7,223 nucleotides of DNA from Arthrobacter sp. (GTDB lineage Bacteria > Actinomycetota > Actinomycetes > Actinomycetales > Micrococcaceae). The stretch spans positions 1 through 7,223 of the forward strand of contig JAODMS010000195.1 in the NCBI GenBank assembly GCA_025464925.1, given 5' to 3'. The notes under the pieces were generated by a model. The model saw only the letters and a program-made list of their open reading frames with translations. It was not told the origin of the DNA and did not search any database. This document shows, piece after piece, positions 1 through 6,527 of this stretch. Numbering within the stretch: position 1 is the first letter of the stretch; each line of letters starts with the position of its first letter. Made by a program: the position numbers and the translations under genes.

Positions 1-31
1 GCCGAGTTTGACGATCATCACGGCGCCGTCA
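1..31 (+). other. Unresolved 5' edge, possible tail of an upstream gene
   Basis: Too little sequence to identify. One forward frame stops at 9-11 (TGA), another at 38-40 (TAA), and the frame of dapA stays open to the window edge but has no ATG, GTG or TTG before base 70. A gene ending at either stop is possible. In M. tuberculosis the gene before dapA is thyX, but nothing here lets me confirm that. Confidence 0.2.
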
Positions 32-69
32 TTGAACTAACACGCCGCGGACAGGGTAACGTTTTTCAT
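32..69 (+). promoter_or_regulatory. Probable dapA promoter, leaderless type
   Basis: A -35-like TTGAAC lies at 32-37 and a -10-like TAACGT (TANNNT) at 57-62, separated by 19 nt. Seven bases lie between the -10 and the ATG at 70, so transcription would begin at or next to the start codon. The only Shine-Dalgarno-like bases, AGGG at 53-56, are 13 nt from the ATG, too far to be convincing, and they overlap the promoter. The same GGTANNNT-N6/7-start arrangement precedes ftsK and pgsA. Promoter assignment is inference from sequence pattern alone. Confidence 0.5.
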
Positions 70-978
70 ATGGCTGACTCTGACATTCGCTCTTACACGT
101 TCGGAACCCTCGTGACCGCCATGGTCACCCCGTTCACCTCCGACGGTGAGGTCGACTACAAGCAGTCTGCGGAGCTGGCCAGCAAGCTCGTCGACGACGG
201 CAACGATGCCCTCGTCATTTCCGGCACCACGGGGGAGACCTCCACGCTGGAGGACGATGAAAAGGAAAAGCTGTTCCGGGTCATCGTCGAGGCGGTGGGG
301 GACCGTGCCAAGGTCATCGCCGGAACCGGCACCAACCACACCTCGCACTCGGTCGAGATGGCCAGGCGCGCCGTCAAGGCGGGAGCGCACGGCCAGCTGA
401 TCGTCACTCCGTACTACAACAAGCCGAGCCAGGCCGGTATCCAGGCCCACATCGAAGCCGTCGCCGACGCCGCGGATCTTCCCGTCATGGTTTATGACAT
501 CCCCGGCCGCTCCAGCGTTCCCATCCTGCCCGAAACCATGATCCGGCTCGCCGACCACCGGCAGATCGTTGCGCTCAAGGATGCGAAGGCCGATTATGCC
601 GCCATCACACGCGTGCTGGCGAACACGGACCTGGATGTCTATTCCGGCGACGACGGACTGACGCTTCCCTGGATGGCTGCCGGTGCCGTCGGTGTGGTCA
701 GCGTCGCCGCACACGTCGCCACCGGGCAGTTCCGCGCCCTGGTCGACGCCGCACTTGCAGGCGACTATGCCACCGCCCGCACCATACATTTCGAACTGGA
801 CCCCGTGGTCCGTGCAGTGATGACCCATATCCAGGGTGCTGTAGCAGCCAAGCAAGTTCTTAAGTGGCAGGGAGTCCTGCCCAACTCGGTTGTCCGTTTG
901 CCCCTCGTGGAGCCGGACAAGGCCGAGATCGAAATCATCCGCGACGATTTGGCGGAAGCAGGACTGGTCTTTTCCTGA
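70..978 (+). CDS. dapA: 4-hydroxy-tetrahydrodipicolinate synthase (DHDPS)
   Basis: Cytosolic class I aldolase that condenses pyruvate with L-aspartate semialdehyde, the first committed step towards meso-diaminopimelate (peptidoglycan) and lysine. The 302-residue length is normal for the family. Visible motifs are GTTGE (52-56, with T53/T54), VTPYYNKP (112-119; Y116 corresponds to E. coli Y107), YDIPGRS (142-148; Y142 and R147 of the active site) and the Schiff-base lysine K170 in ALKDAK. All align to E. coli with a constant offset of 9. Using the same offset, several residues of the E. coli lysine feedback site are changed (H53 to D62, H56 to K65, E84 to H93), so lysine inhibition is probably weak or absent. 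The ATG at 70 is the first start codon visible in this frame. rnj follows after 43 nt, the order also known from mycobacteria. Confidence 0.97.
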   Translation: MADSDIRSYTFGTLVTAMVTPFTSDGEVDYKQSAELASKLVDDGNDALVISGTTGETSTLEDDEKEKLFRVIVEAVGDRAKVIAGTGTNHTSHSVEMARRAVKAGAHGQLIVTPYYNKPSQAGIQAHIEAVADAADLPVMVYDIPGRSSVPILPETMIRLADHRQIVALKDAKADYAAITRVLANTDLDVYSGDDGLTLPWMAAGAVGVVSVAAHVATGQFRALVDAALAGDYATARTIHFELDPVVRAVMTHIQGAVAAKQVLKWQGVLPNSVVRLPLVEPDKAEIEIIRDDLAEAGLVFS

Positions 979-1006
979 TCGGCAAAGACCCGTCCGGTTT
1001 CTCCCT

Positions 1007-1012
1007 GGAAAG
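1007..1012 (+). promoter_or_regulatory. Ribosome binding site of rnj
   Basis: GGAAAG ends 9 nt before the ATG at 1022 and supports that start. I see no convincing promoter in the 43-nt dapA-rnj gap, so rnj is probably read from the dapA transcript. Confidence 0.6.
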
Positions 1013-1021
1013 TAGTGAACT

Positions 1022-2713
1022 ATGACCCAAACCGCCCTTCCCGGCCTTGTTACACCGCCCAAACTCACCGCGGGTACCCTGCGGATTGTGCCGCTTGGCG
1101 GCATTGGGGAGATAGGCCGCAACATGACGGTCTTCGAAGTCGATGGCAAGCTGCTCATCGTCGACTGCGGCGTCCTCTTCCCGGAGGAGACCCAGCCCGG
1201 TGTTGACCTGATCCTGCCCGATTTCTCCTATATCGAGAACCGGCTCCAGGACATCGTGGCCGTCGTCCTGACCCACGGTCACGAGGACCACATCGGCGCC
1301 GTTCCCTACCTGCTGCGCCTCCGCAATGACATCCCGCTGATCGGTTCGCAGCTGACGCTCGCCCTCATTGAGGCCAAGCTGCAGGAACACCGGATCAAGC
1401 CCCACACCCTCACCGTCACCGAGGGGCAAGTGGAGAAGTTCGGCCCGTTCGAATGCGAGTTCGTGGCCGTCAACCACTCGATCCCCGATGCCCTGGCCGT
1501 GTTCATCCGCTCCGCCGGCGGCACTGTCCTGCACACCGGCGACTTCAAGATGGACCAGTTGCCCCTGGACGGCCGGATCACCGACCTCCGCCACTTCGCC
1601 AAACTGGGCGAAGAAGGCGTGGACCTGTTCATGTCCGATTCCACCAACGCCGATGTTCCGGGCTTCACCACCGCCGAGAAGGAAATCGGGCCGACCCTGG
1701 ATCTGGTCTTCGGGCAGGCGTCCAAGCGCATCATCGTGGCCTCGTTCTCGTCCCACGTGCACCGCGTCCAGCAGGTCCTCGACGCCGCCGCGAACCACAA
1801 CCGGAAGGTTGCCTGCGTCGGCCGCTCCATGGTCCGCACTATGGCCATCGCCGAGAAGCTCGGCTACCTGGAGGTGCCGCCGGGAAGCCTCGTCGACATC
1901 AAGAACATCGGCAACCTGCCGGACAACCGCGTGGTCTTGATGTCCACCGGTTCCCAGGGCGAGCCGATGGCGGCCTTGTCCCGCATGGCGAACGGCGACC
2001 ACCCCGTGGTCGTGGGCGCAGGCGATACCGTCGTTCTCGCCTCCAGCCTGATCCCGGGTAACGAGAACGCCGTCTTCCGCATCATCAACGGCCTCCTCAA
2101 GCTTGGCGCGGACGTCATCCACAAGGGCAACGCCAAGGTCCATGTCTCCGGCCATGCCGCCGCCGGGGAGCTGCTGTACTGCTACAACATCCTCGAGCCG
2201 CTCAATGCGATGCCGGTGCACGGTGAAACCCGCCACCTGATCGCCAACGGTAAGATCGCCTTGGAGTCCGGCGTTCCCGAGGAGAGCATCCTGCTGGCGG
2301 ACAACGGTTCGGTCGTCGACCTCCGGGACCACCAGGCCGACATCGTGGGCCAGGTTGAAGTCGGGTTCGTGTACGTCGACGGGTCAAGCGTCGGCGAAAT
2401 CACGGAAGCCGACCTGAAGGACCGCCAGGTCCTCGGCGATGAGGGCTTCATCTCCATCATCACCGTCATCAACAGGACCACCGGCAAAGTGGTGTCGGGA
2501 CCGGAAATCCACGCCCGCGGCGTGGCCGAAGACGATTCCGTCTTCGATGAAGTCATCCCCAGAATCAATGCTGCGCTGGAGGAGGCCGTGCTCAACCGCA
2601 CGGACCACACCTCGCACCAGCTTCAGCAGGTTGTCCGCCGTGTGGTCGGCACCTGGGTCAACCGCAAGCTGCGCCGCAAGCCCATGATCATTCCGGTGGT
2701 CCTGGAGGCCTAA
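1022..2713 (+). CDS. rnj: Ribonuclease J (metallo-beta-lactamase/beta-CASP RNase)
   Basis: Bifunctional endo- and 5'-3' exoribonuclease for RNA maturation and decay, acting in the cytosol. The 563 residues match actinobacterial RNase J (about 558 in M. tuberculosis). The metallo-beta-lactamase core carries THGHEDH (84-90; metal ligands H85, H87, D89, H90), H152 in NHSIPD, D174 in HTGDFK, and H400 in PVHGE. The beta-CASP insert lies at roughly 205-360 with SFSSHVHR (241-248) and GRSM (267-270). The KVHVSGHA segment (372-379) is the conserved region contacting the RNA 5' end and scissile phosphate. The C-terminal domain spans about 470-563 and ends in RRKPMIIPVVLEA, typical of the family. All expected catalytic residues are present. 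The gene follows dapA closely and ends in front of a strong terminator, so dapA-rnj looks like one transcription unit. Confidence 0.96.
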   Translation: MTQTALPGLVTPPKLTAGTLRIVPLGGIGEIGRNMTVFEVDGKLLIVDCGVLFPEETQPGVDLILPDFSYIENRLQDIVAVVLTHGHEDHIGAVPYLLRLRNDIPLIGSQLTLALIEAKLQEHRIKPHTLTVTEGQVEKFGPFECEFVAVNHSIPDALAVFIRSAGGTVLHTGDFKMDQLPLDGRITDLRHFAKLGEEGVDLFMSDSTNADVPGFTTAEKEIGPTLDLVFGQASKRIIVASFSSHVHRVQQVLDAAANHNRKVACVGRSMVRTMAIAEKLGYLEVPPGSLVDIKNIGNLPDNRVVLMSTGSQGEPMAALSRMANGDHPVVVGAGDTVVLASSLIPGNENAVFRIINGLLKLGADVIHKGNAKVHVSGHAAAGELLYCYNILEPLNAMPVHGETRHLIANGKIALESGVPEESILLADNGSVVDLRDHQADIVGQVEVGFVYVDGSSVGEITEADLKDRQVLGDEGFISIITVINRTTGKVVSGPEIHARGVAEDDSVFDEVIPRINAALEEAVLNRTDHTSHQLQQVVRRVVGTWVNRKLRRKPMIIPVVLEA

Positions 2714-2751
2714 GCGCGCAGCATTGTAAGAAATTGCAGTAAAACCATGTT

Positions 2752-2782
2752 GGACCTGTGCACGGATCCCGGGCACAGGTCC
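2752..2782 (+). repeat. Perfect 10-bp inverted repeat (RNA hairpin) after rnj
   Basis: GGACCTGTGC (2752-2761) is the exact reverse complement of GCACAGGTCC (2773-2782), with an 11-nt loop between. It starts 38 nt after the rnj stop. No T-tract follows directly, so on its own it is not a classical terminator. It would form a stable 3'-UTR hairpin just upstream of the real terminator and may protect the transcript end or act as a processing site. Confidence 0.75.
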
Positions 2783-2791
2783 TGCAGGGAG

Positions 2792-2850
2792 ACGGCCTTG
2801 CCCGCCTGCCCGCAGCCCTTTCGGCTGCGGCGGGCGGCGAGGCCGTTTTT
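2792..2850 (+). terminator. Rho-independent terminator of the dapA-rnj unit
   Basis: A long interrupted stem has three paired segments: ACGGCCT (2792-2798) with AGGCCGT (2840-2846), GCCCG (2800-2804) with CGGGC (2831-2835), and CCGCAGCC (2810-2817) with GGCTGCGG (2823-2830). The loop is CTTTC (2818-2822). A run of five T (2846-2850) follows the stem, its first T also pairing with A2792. There is no A-run on the 5' side, so it works for the + strand only. It separates rnj from ftsK. Confidence 0.82.
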
Positions 2851-2915
2851 CGTGCCCGGTGTTCCGCAGGACGTGTCGCCTCGGCTATCCGGCGGACGCA
2901 ACATGAATACCGGAG

Positions 2916-2949
2916 CCCCGGAAATCCGGGGATAGCGGACCGGCGTCCG
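2916..2949 (+). promoter_or_regulatory. Two adjacent small dyads upstream of the ftsK -10 box
   Basis: CCCCGGA-AA-TCCGGGG would pair at 2915-2932 less its outer bases (arms CCCCGG at 2916-2921 and CCGGGG at 2926-2931, plus the A2922/T2925 pair). CGGAC (2936-2940) and GTCCG (2945-2949) form a second dyad around CGGC. If transcription of ftsK begins at 2964, the first dyad is centred near -40, where a -35 box would normally be. I see no clear -35 there, so an operator or activator site is possible. Short G/C palindromes also arise by chance in such DNA. Confidence 0.35.
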
Positions 2950-2950
2950 G

Positions 2951-2963
2951 TACCGTGGCGGGT
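2951..2963 (+). promoter_or_regulatory. Probable -10 box for leaderless ftsK transcript
   Basis: TACCGT (2951-2956), preceded by GG, ends 7 nt before the ATG at 2964, the same spacing as at dapA. No purine-rich Shine-Dalgarno sequence lies at a usable distance from the ATG. The alternative GTG at 2955 overlaps this box and would not be transcribed if the box is used. Confidence 0.45.
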
Positions 2964-5876
2964 ATGGCGACACGTACTTCTTCCGCGCCTAGAGGAAACT
3001 CCAGCGGCAAATCAGGCAGTTCTCCGGGCCGGGGCTCCGGCACGGCTGCATCCAAAACCAGCCGGTCCGGGGGAGCCACAGCGACCACGCGGACCAGGAA
3101 ACTGGCCGCCGTCGAGCCGCAGCAGCCCTGGCTGGTGCGCGTGGTGGCCGGTGCCTGGCTGGCCATGGCCCACGTCGTCGGAGCCGGCATCCGCCGGATC
3201 GGCCATGATGTCAGCGACCTCGCCCTTGAGGAGCGCCGCGACGGCGCAGCCCTGTTCAATCTCGCCCTCGGCGTTTTCGTTGCGACGTTTGCCTGGTGGG
3301 GGTTCCGGGGTTGGTTTCCTGACCTGGTTTTCGGAATCGTCAACGGCACGTTCGGCTGGGTGTCGCTGCTGTTGCCGCTCATGCTGTTCATCTGCGCCTT
3401 CCGGCTGTTCCGCCAGCCGGTTGACGGCCGCGGCAACAACCGGATCGGGATCGGCTTCCTTATCCTGACGTTTGCCTGTTCCGGCTTGGCCCACGTCATC
3501 GGCGGGCAGCCGACCGTCGCCGACGGCTTCGACGGCCTCCGCCATGCGGGCGGTATGCTCGGCTTCCTCGCCGCGTCGCCGCTGGCGGCCATCCACACCG
3601 CCGTCCCGGTGGTGGTGTACAGCCTGCTCGCCTTCACCTCCCTGCTGATCGTCACGGCGACTCCCTTCGGAGCCATCCCCAGCCGCCTGCGGGACGCCTA
3701 CGAGCACCTCATGGGCATGGACCTGCAGGAACACGGCGGCGACCGCCACGACCGCAGCTACCTGTACGAAAACGATGCACCCGCAGCGCCCCGGAAGAAG
3801 CGCAGGCGCCTTTTCGGCAAGGACCCCGACGCCGATGCCCGCCTGGAAGGCTATGTCGGTGACGAAGCCTTCGAGCGCGCCGTCATCGACGACGACGCCG
3901 CTCCAGCCGAGGGGGCCAAGCCCGTCGCGCCGGGCGTCCGCCGGCGCACCCAGGCCGAGATTGCCGTCGAAAAAATCAAGGCGGCCCAGGGACTCGGTGC
4001 CGCCGCCGGGAGCGCTTCCGGATCCCCGGGGGAGAATGCCACCGAGGCCATCCCGCTCGTCACCCCCGGCATGGTGGCCGCGGGCTCCTTGAAGCCGCCG
4101 TCCGCTCCGGCCATAGCGGCGGCGGCGCAGGTCCCCTCGCGGCCCGTCACCCCGGCGCCGCTGCCCACCCCGATACCGCAGCGTACCGAACAGCTCTCCC
4201 TGGCCGGCGACGTCACGTACACCCTGCCGGCATCGGACGTCCTGACCCCGGGCTCCATCCCCAAGGAGCGCACCGAGGCCAACGACGCGATTGTCGCCTC
4301 GCTCACCGAAACCCTCGACCAGTTCAATGTGGACGCCCGGGTCACCGGCTTCAGCCGCGGCCCCACCGTGACCCGCTACGAGATCGAGCTTTCCCCGGGG
4401 ACCAAGGTCGAACGCGTCACGGCCCTGTCCAAGAACATCTCCTACGCCGTCGCCAGCTCGGATGTGCGCATCCTGAGCCCCATCCCGGGCAAGTCCGCGA
4501 TCGGTATCGAGATCCCCAACACGGACCGGGAGACGGTGTCGCTGGGCGATGTGCTCCGGAGCCAGAACGCCCGCCGTACGGACCACCCCATGGTCATGGG
4601 CGTCGGCAAGGACGTTGAGGGCGGCTACGTCGTCGCGAACCTGGCCAAGATGCCGCACCTCCTGGTGGCAGGCGCCACCGGGGCCGGCAAGTCGTCATTC
4701 GTGAACTCGATGATCACCTCCATCCTGATGCGCGCGACCCCCGACGAGGTCCGCATGGTCATGGTGGACCCCAAGCGGGTGGAACTCACGGCCTACGAAG
4801 GCGTCCCGCACCTCATTACGCCCATCATCACCAACCCCAAGAAAGCCGCCGAGGCCCTGCAGTGGGTAGTCCGGGAAATGGACGCCCGCTACGACGACCT
4901 GGCCAACTACGGCTTCAAACACATCGACGACTTCAACAAGGCCGTCCGGGCCGGCAAGGTCCAGCCGCCGGTCGATTCCAAGCGGGTCATCCGGCCGTAC
5001 CCTTACCTGCTGGTGATCGTGGACGAACTCGCCGACCTCATGATGGTTGCCCCGCGCGACGTCGAGGATTCCATTGTCCGGATCACGCAGCTGGCCCGGG
5101 CCGCGGGTATCCACCTGGTCCTTGCCACCCAGCGGCCGTCCGTGGACGTCGTCACCGGTTTGATCAAGGCCAACGTGCCGTCGCGGATGGCGTTCGCGAC
5201 CTCCTCGGTCACCGACTCGCGCGTCGTCCTGGACCAGCCGGGCGCCGAGAAGCTGATCGGCCAGGGCGACGCGCTCTTCCTGCCGATGGGCGCCTCGAAG
5301 GCCATGCGCGTCCAGGGCGCCTGGGTCACGGAGTCCGAAATCCACAAGGTGGTCGAACACGTCAAGGGCCAGCTCAAGGCCGTGTACCGCGAAGACGTCG
5401 CCACCGAGGCGCCGAAAAAGCAGATCGACGACGACATCGGGGACGACCTCGAAGTCCTCCTGCAGGCCACGGAGCTCGTGGTCACCACCCAGTTCGGCTC
5501 CACCTCGATGCTGCAGCGCAAGCTGCGCGTCGGCTTCGCCAAGGCCGGCCGCCTCATGGACCTGCTCGAGTCCAGGGGCGTGGTGGGACCGTCCGAGGGT
5601 TCCAAGGCGCGCGACGTCCTGGTCAAGCCGGACGACCTTGCCGCCGTCCTCGCCGCCATGAAGGGCCTGGAGGCGCCCGTCGTCGCCGATTCCCAGACGG
5701 CTGCGCTCAGCGACAATGCCAACGCGAACATCGCCCAGGGCGGCTACGCGGAGGACCTCGTCGCCGCGGATCTGGACAAACGCAGTCAGACAACCGAGTA
5801 CTACGACGGTGCCGACGGCGGCTCCGCCGATGACGGAGATGGATCCGAGTACGCCTGGTCGCTCACCGGACGGTAG
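2964..5876 (+). CDS. ftsK: DNA translocase FtsK
   Basis: Septum-anchored hexameric ATPase that pumps double-stranded DNA to clear and unlink chromosome termini during division. Numbering is from the ATG at 2964 (970 aa). A basic, Ser/Gly/Thr-rich N-terminus (1-55) precedes four likely membrane helices near 96-114, 122-147, 160-180 and 214-235. A disordered linker follows with a basic cluster, KKRRR (278-282), and an Ala/Pro-rich part (about 342-407). The FtsK alpha domain includes SRGPTVTRYEI (464-474). The motor has Walker A GATGAGKS (570-577, K576) and Walker B ending in D687-E688, plus TQRPS (722-726). The winged-helix gamma domain, which reads polar DNA motifs, is at about 825-890. A tail of about 65 acidic, Gly/Asp-rich residues ends in AWSLTGR. 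A GTG at 2955 would add three residues but lacks a ribosome site. The gene ends 9 nt before pgsA. Confidence 0.95.
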   Translation: MATRTSSAPRGNSSGKSGSSPGRGSGTAASKTSRSGGATATTRTRKLAAVEPQQPWLVRVVAGAWLAMAHVVGAGIRRIGHDVSDLALEERRDGAALFNLALGVFVATFAWWGFRGWFPDLVFGIVNGTFGWVSLLLPLMLFICAFRLFRQPVDGRGNNRIGIGFLILTFACSGLAHVIGGQPTVADGFDGLRHAGGMLGFLAASPLAAIHTAVPVVVYSLLAFTSLLIVTATPFGAIPSRLRDAYEHLMGMDLQEHGGDRHDRSYLYENDAPAAPRKKRRRLFGKDPDADARLEGYVGDEAFERAVIDDDAAPAEGAKPVAPGVRRRTQAEIAVEKIKAAQGLGAAAGSASGSPGENATEAIPLVTPGMVAAGSLKPPSAPAIAAAAQVPSRPVTPAPLPTPIPQRTEQLSLAGDVTYTLPASDVLTPGSIPKERTEANDAIVASLTETLDQFNVDARVTGFSRGPTVTRYEIELSPGTKVERVTALSKNISYAVASSDVRILSPIPGKSAIGIEIPNTDRETVSLGDVLRSQNARRTDHPMVMGVGKDVEGGYVVANLAKMPHLLVAGATGAGKSSFVNSMITSILMRATPDEVRMVMVDPKRVELTAYEGVPHLITPIITNPKKAAEALQWVVREMDARYDDLANYGFKHIDDFNKAVRAGKVQPPVDSKRVIRPYPYLLVIVDELADLMMVAPRDVEDSIVRITQLARAAGIHLVLATQRPSVDVVTGLIKANVPSRMAFATSSVTDSRVVLDQPGAEKLIGQGDALFLPMGASKAMRVQGAWVTESEIHKVVEHVKGQLKAVYREDVATEAPKKQIDDDIGDDLEVLLQATELVVTTQFGSTSMLQRKLRVGFAKAGRLMDLLESRGVVGPSEGSKARDVLVKPDDLAAVLAAMKGLEAPVVADSQTAALSDNANANIAQGGYAEDLVAADLDKRSQTTEYYDGADGGSADDGDGSEYAWSLTGR

Positions 5877-5885
5877 CCTAGGAGG
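5874..5885 (+). promoter_or_regulatory. Probable -10 box for leaderless pgsA transcript, overlapping the ftsK stop
   Basis: TAGCCT (5874-5879), preceded by GG, starts with the ftsK stop codon itself and ends 6 nt before the GTG at 5886. AGGAGG (5880-5885) touches the GTG with no spacer, so it cannot work as an ordinary Shine-Dalgarno sequence for this start. No clear -35 is seen. Alternatively pgsA is only co-transcribed with ftsK and translated by coupling. Confidence 0.42.
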
Positions 5886-6527
5886 GTGCCTAGCGCCGAA
5901 GCCAACAGCGCCGGGTCCGCCTCGCGGATCTGGAACCTGCCGAACGTCCTGACGATGCTCCGGATTGCGCTGGTGCCCTTCTTCGTCTGGTGCCTCCTGG
6001 CCGACGCACCCGGACTGACGAGCCAGAACGGCGTCTGGCGCTGGGTCGCGGCCGCGATTTTCGCGGCAGCGATCTACACGGACAAGCTCGACGGCGACAT
6101 CGCCCGCAGCCGTGGCCTCGTCACCGATTTCGGCAAGATCGCGGATCCGATCGCGGACAAGCTCCTGATCGGCTCCGCCCTGGTCATGCTCTCCCTGCTC
6201 CAGGAACTCCCCTGGTGGGTCACCATCCTGATCCTGTTGCGGGAGTGGGGAATTACGGCCCTGCGTTTCTTTGTCATCCGCTACGGCGTGATCCCGGCCT
6301 CGCGGGGCGGCAAGCTCAAGACCGTCGTGCAGACCGCGGCGATCTTCCTGTACGTCATCCCCTTGGCCTCCCTCGCGCCGTGGCTCGGCGTCGTGGCCTT
6401 CGGCGTCATGATGGTTGCCCTGGGCATCACCCTTTGGACCGGCGCCGAATACGTCGTTGAGGCCATGAAACTGAGGGCCAGCGGCATCCGCGCCAGGAAA
6501 CAGCAGGTTCAGGAGGGCAAGCGATGA
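5886..6527 (+). CDS. pgsA: CDP-diacylglycerol--glycerol-3-phosphate 3-phosphatidyltransferase
   Basis: Membrane enzyme that transfers the phosphatidyl group from CDP-diacylglycerol to glycerol 3-phosphate, giving phosphatidylglycerophosphate, precursor of phosphatidylglycerol and cardiolipin. The full CDP-alcohol phosphotransferase signature is present with exact spacing: D66-x2-D69-G70-x2-A73-R74-x8-G83-x3-D87-x3-D91. The 213 residues carry hydrophobic segments near 24-40, 50-65, 93-108, 110-130 and two between 147 and 185, and the C-terminus is basic. WNLPNVLTMLRI near the N-terminus is typical of PgsA. Start GTG 5886 is chosen because no other start codon precedes the conserved NLPN segment. 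Related family members (phosphatidylinositol-phosphate or cardiolipin synthases) share the signature, but the N-terminal motif and position next to ftsK, as for M. tuberculosis pgsA3, favour PgsA. Its TGA overlaps the cinA ATG. Confidence 0.9.
   Translation: MPSAEANSAGSASRIWNLPNVLTMLRIALVPFFVWCLLADAPGLTSQNGVWRWVAAAIFAAAIYTDKLDGDIARSRGLVTDFGKIADPIADKLLIGSALVMLSLLQELPWWVTILILLREWGITALRFFVIRYGVIPASRGGKLKTVVQTAAIFLYVIPLASLAPWLGVVAFGVMMVALGITLWTGAEYVVEAMKLRASGIRARKQQVQEGKR
6511..6517 (+). promoter_or_regulatory. Strong Shine-Dalgarno sequence of cinA
   Basis: AGGAGGG lies inside the last codons of pgsA and ends 6 nt before the cinA ATG at 6524. Together with the ATGA stop/start overlap it fixes the start and indicates translational coupling of pgsA and cinA. 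Confidence 0.85.

Noticed and set aside
37..1158. Antisense open frame (373 codons) opposite dapA and the start of rnj
   Set aside because: It runs across two well-supported + strand genes and gives a Gly/Asp/Val-rich product without family motifs.
935..2332. Antisense open frame (465 codons) opposite rnj
   Set aside because: Same GC shadow effect; the + strand has every RNase J motif. No promoter or ribosome site supports the antisense frame.
2747..2935. Small ORF in the rnj-ftsK gap
   Set aside because: It runs through both the 10-bp hairpin and the terminator, has no ribosome site and no recognisable product. The gap is better explained as UTR, terminator and promoter.
2955..2957. GTG as the ftsK start
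   Set aside because: No Shine-Dalgarno sequence upstream, and it overlaps the inferred -10 box. The ATG at 2964 fits the leaderless spacing seen at dapA.
2851..2963. LexA/SOS box before ftsK
   Set aside because: E. coli ftsK is partly SOS-linked, so I looked for an actinobacterial GAAC-N4-GTTC type site. None is present.
4020..4030. GGATCCCCGGG resembling a vector polylinker (also GGATCCCGGG at 2764-2773)
   Set aside because: The first encodes part of the Ser/Gly/Pro linker of FtsK in frame and the flanks do not continue a polylinker. The second is the loop of a natural hairpin. Both are chance in GC-rich DNA.
3012..4658. Long antisense open frame (548 codons) opposite ftsK
   Set aside because: High third-position GC on the coding strand leaves the complementary frame short of stops. 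The translation is low-complexity Gly/Asp/Arg/Val-rich with no recognisable domain, whereas the + strand encodes a complete FtsK.
4862..5833. Alternative + frame (323 codons) inside ftsK
   Set aside because: Arg/Pro/Gly-rich shadow translation within the FtsK motor region; no plausible domain.
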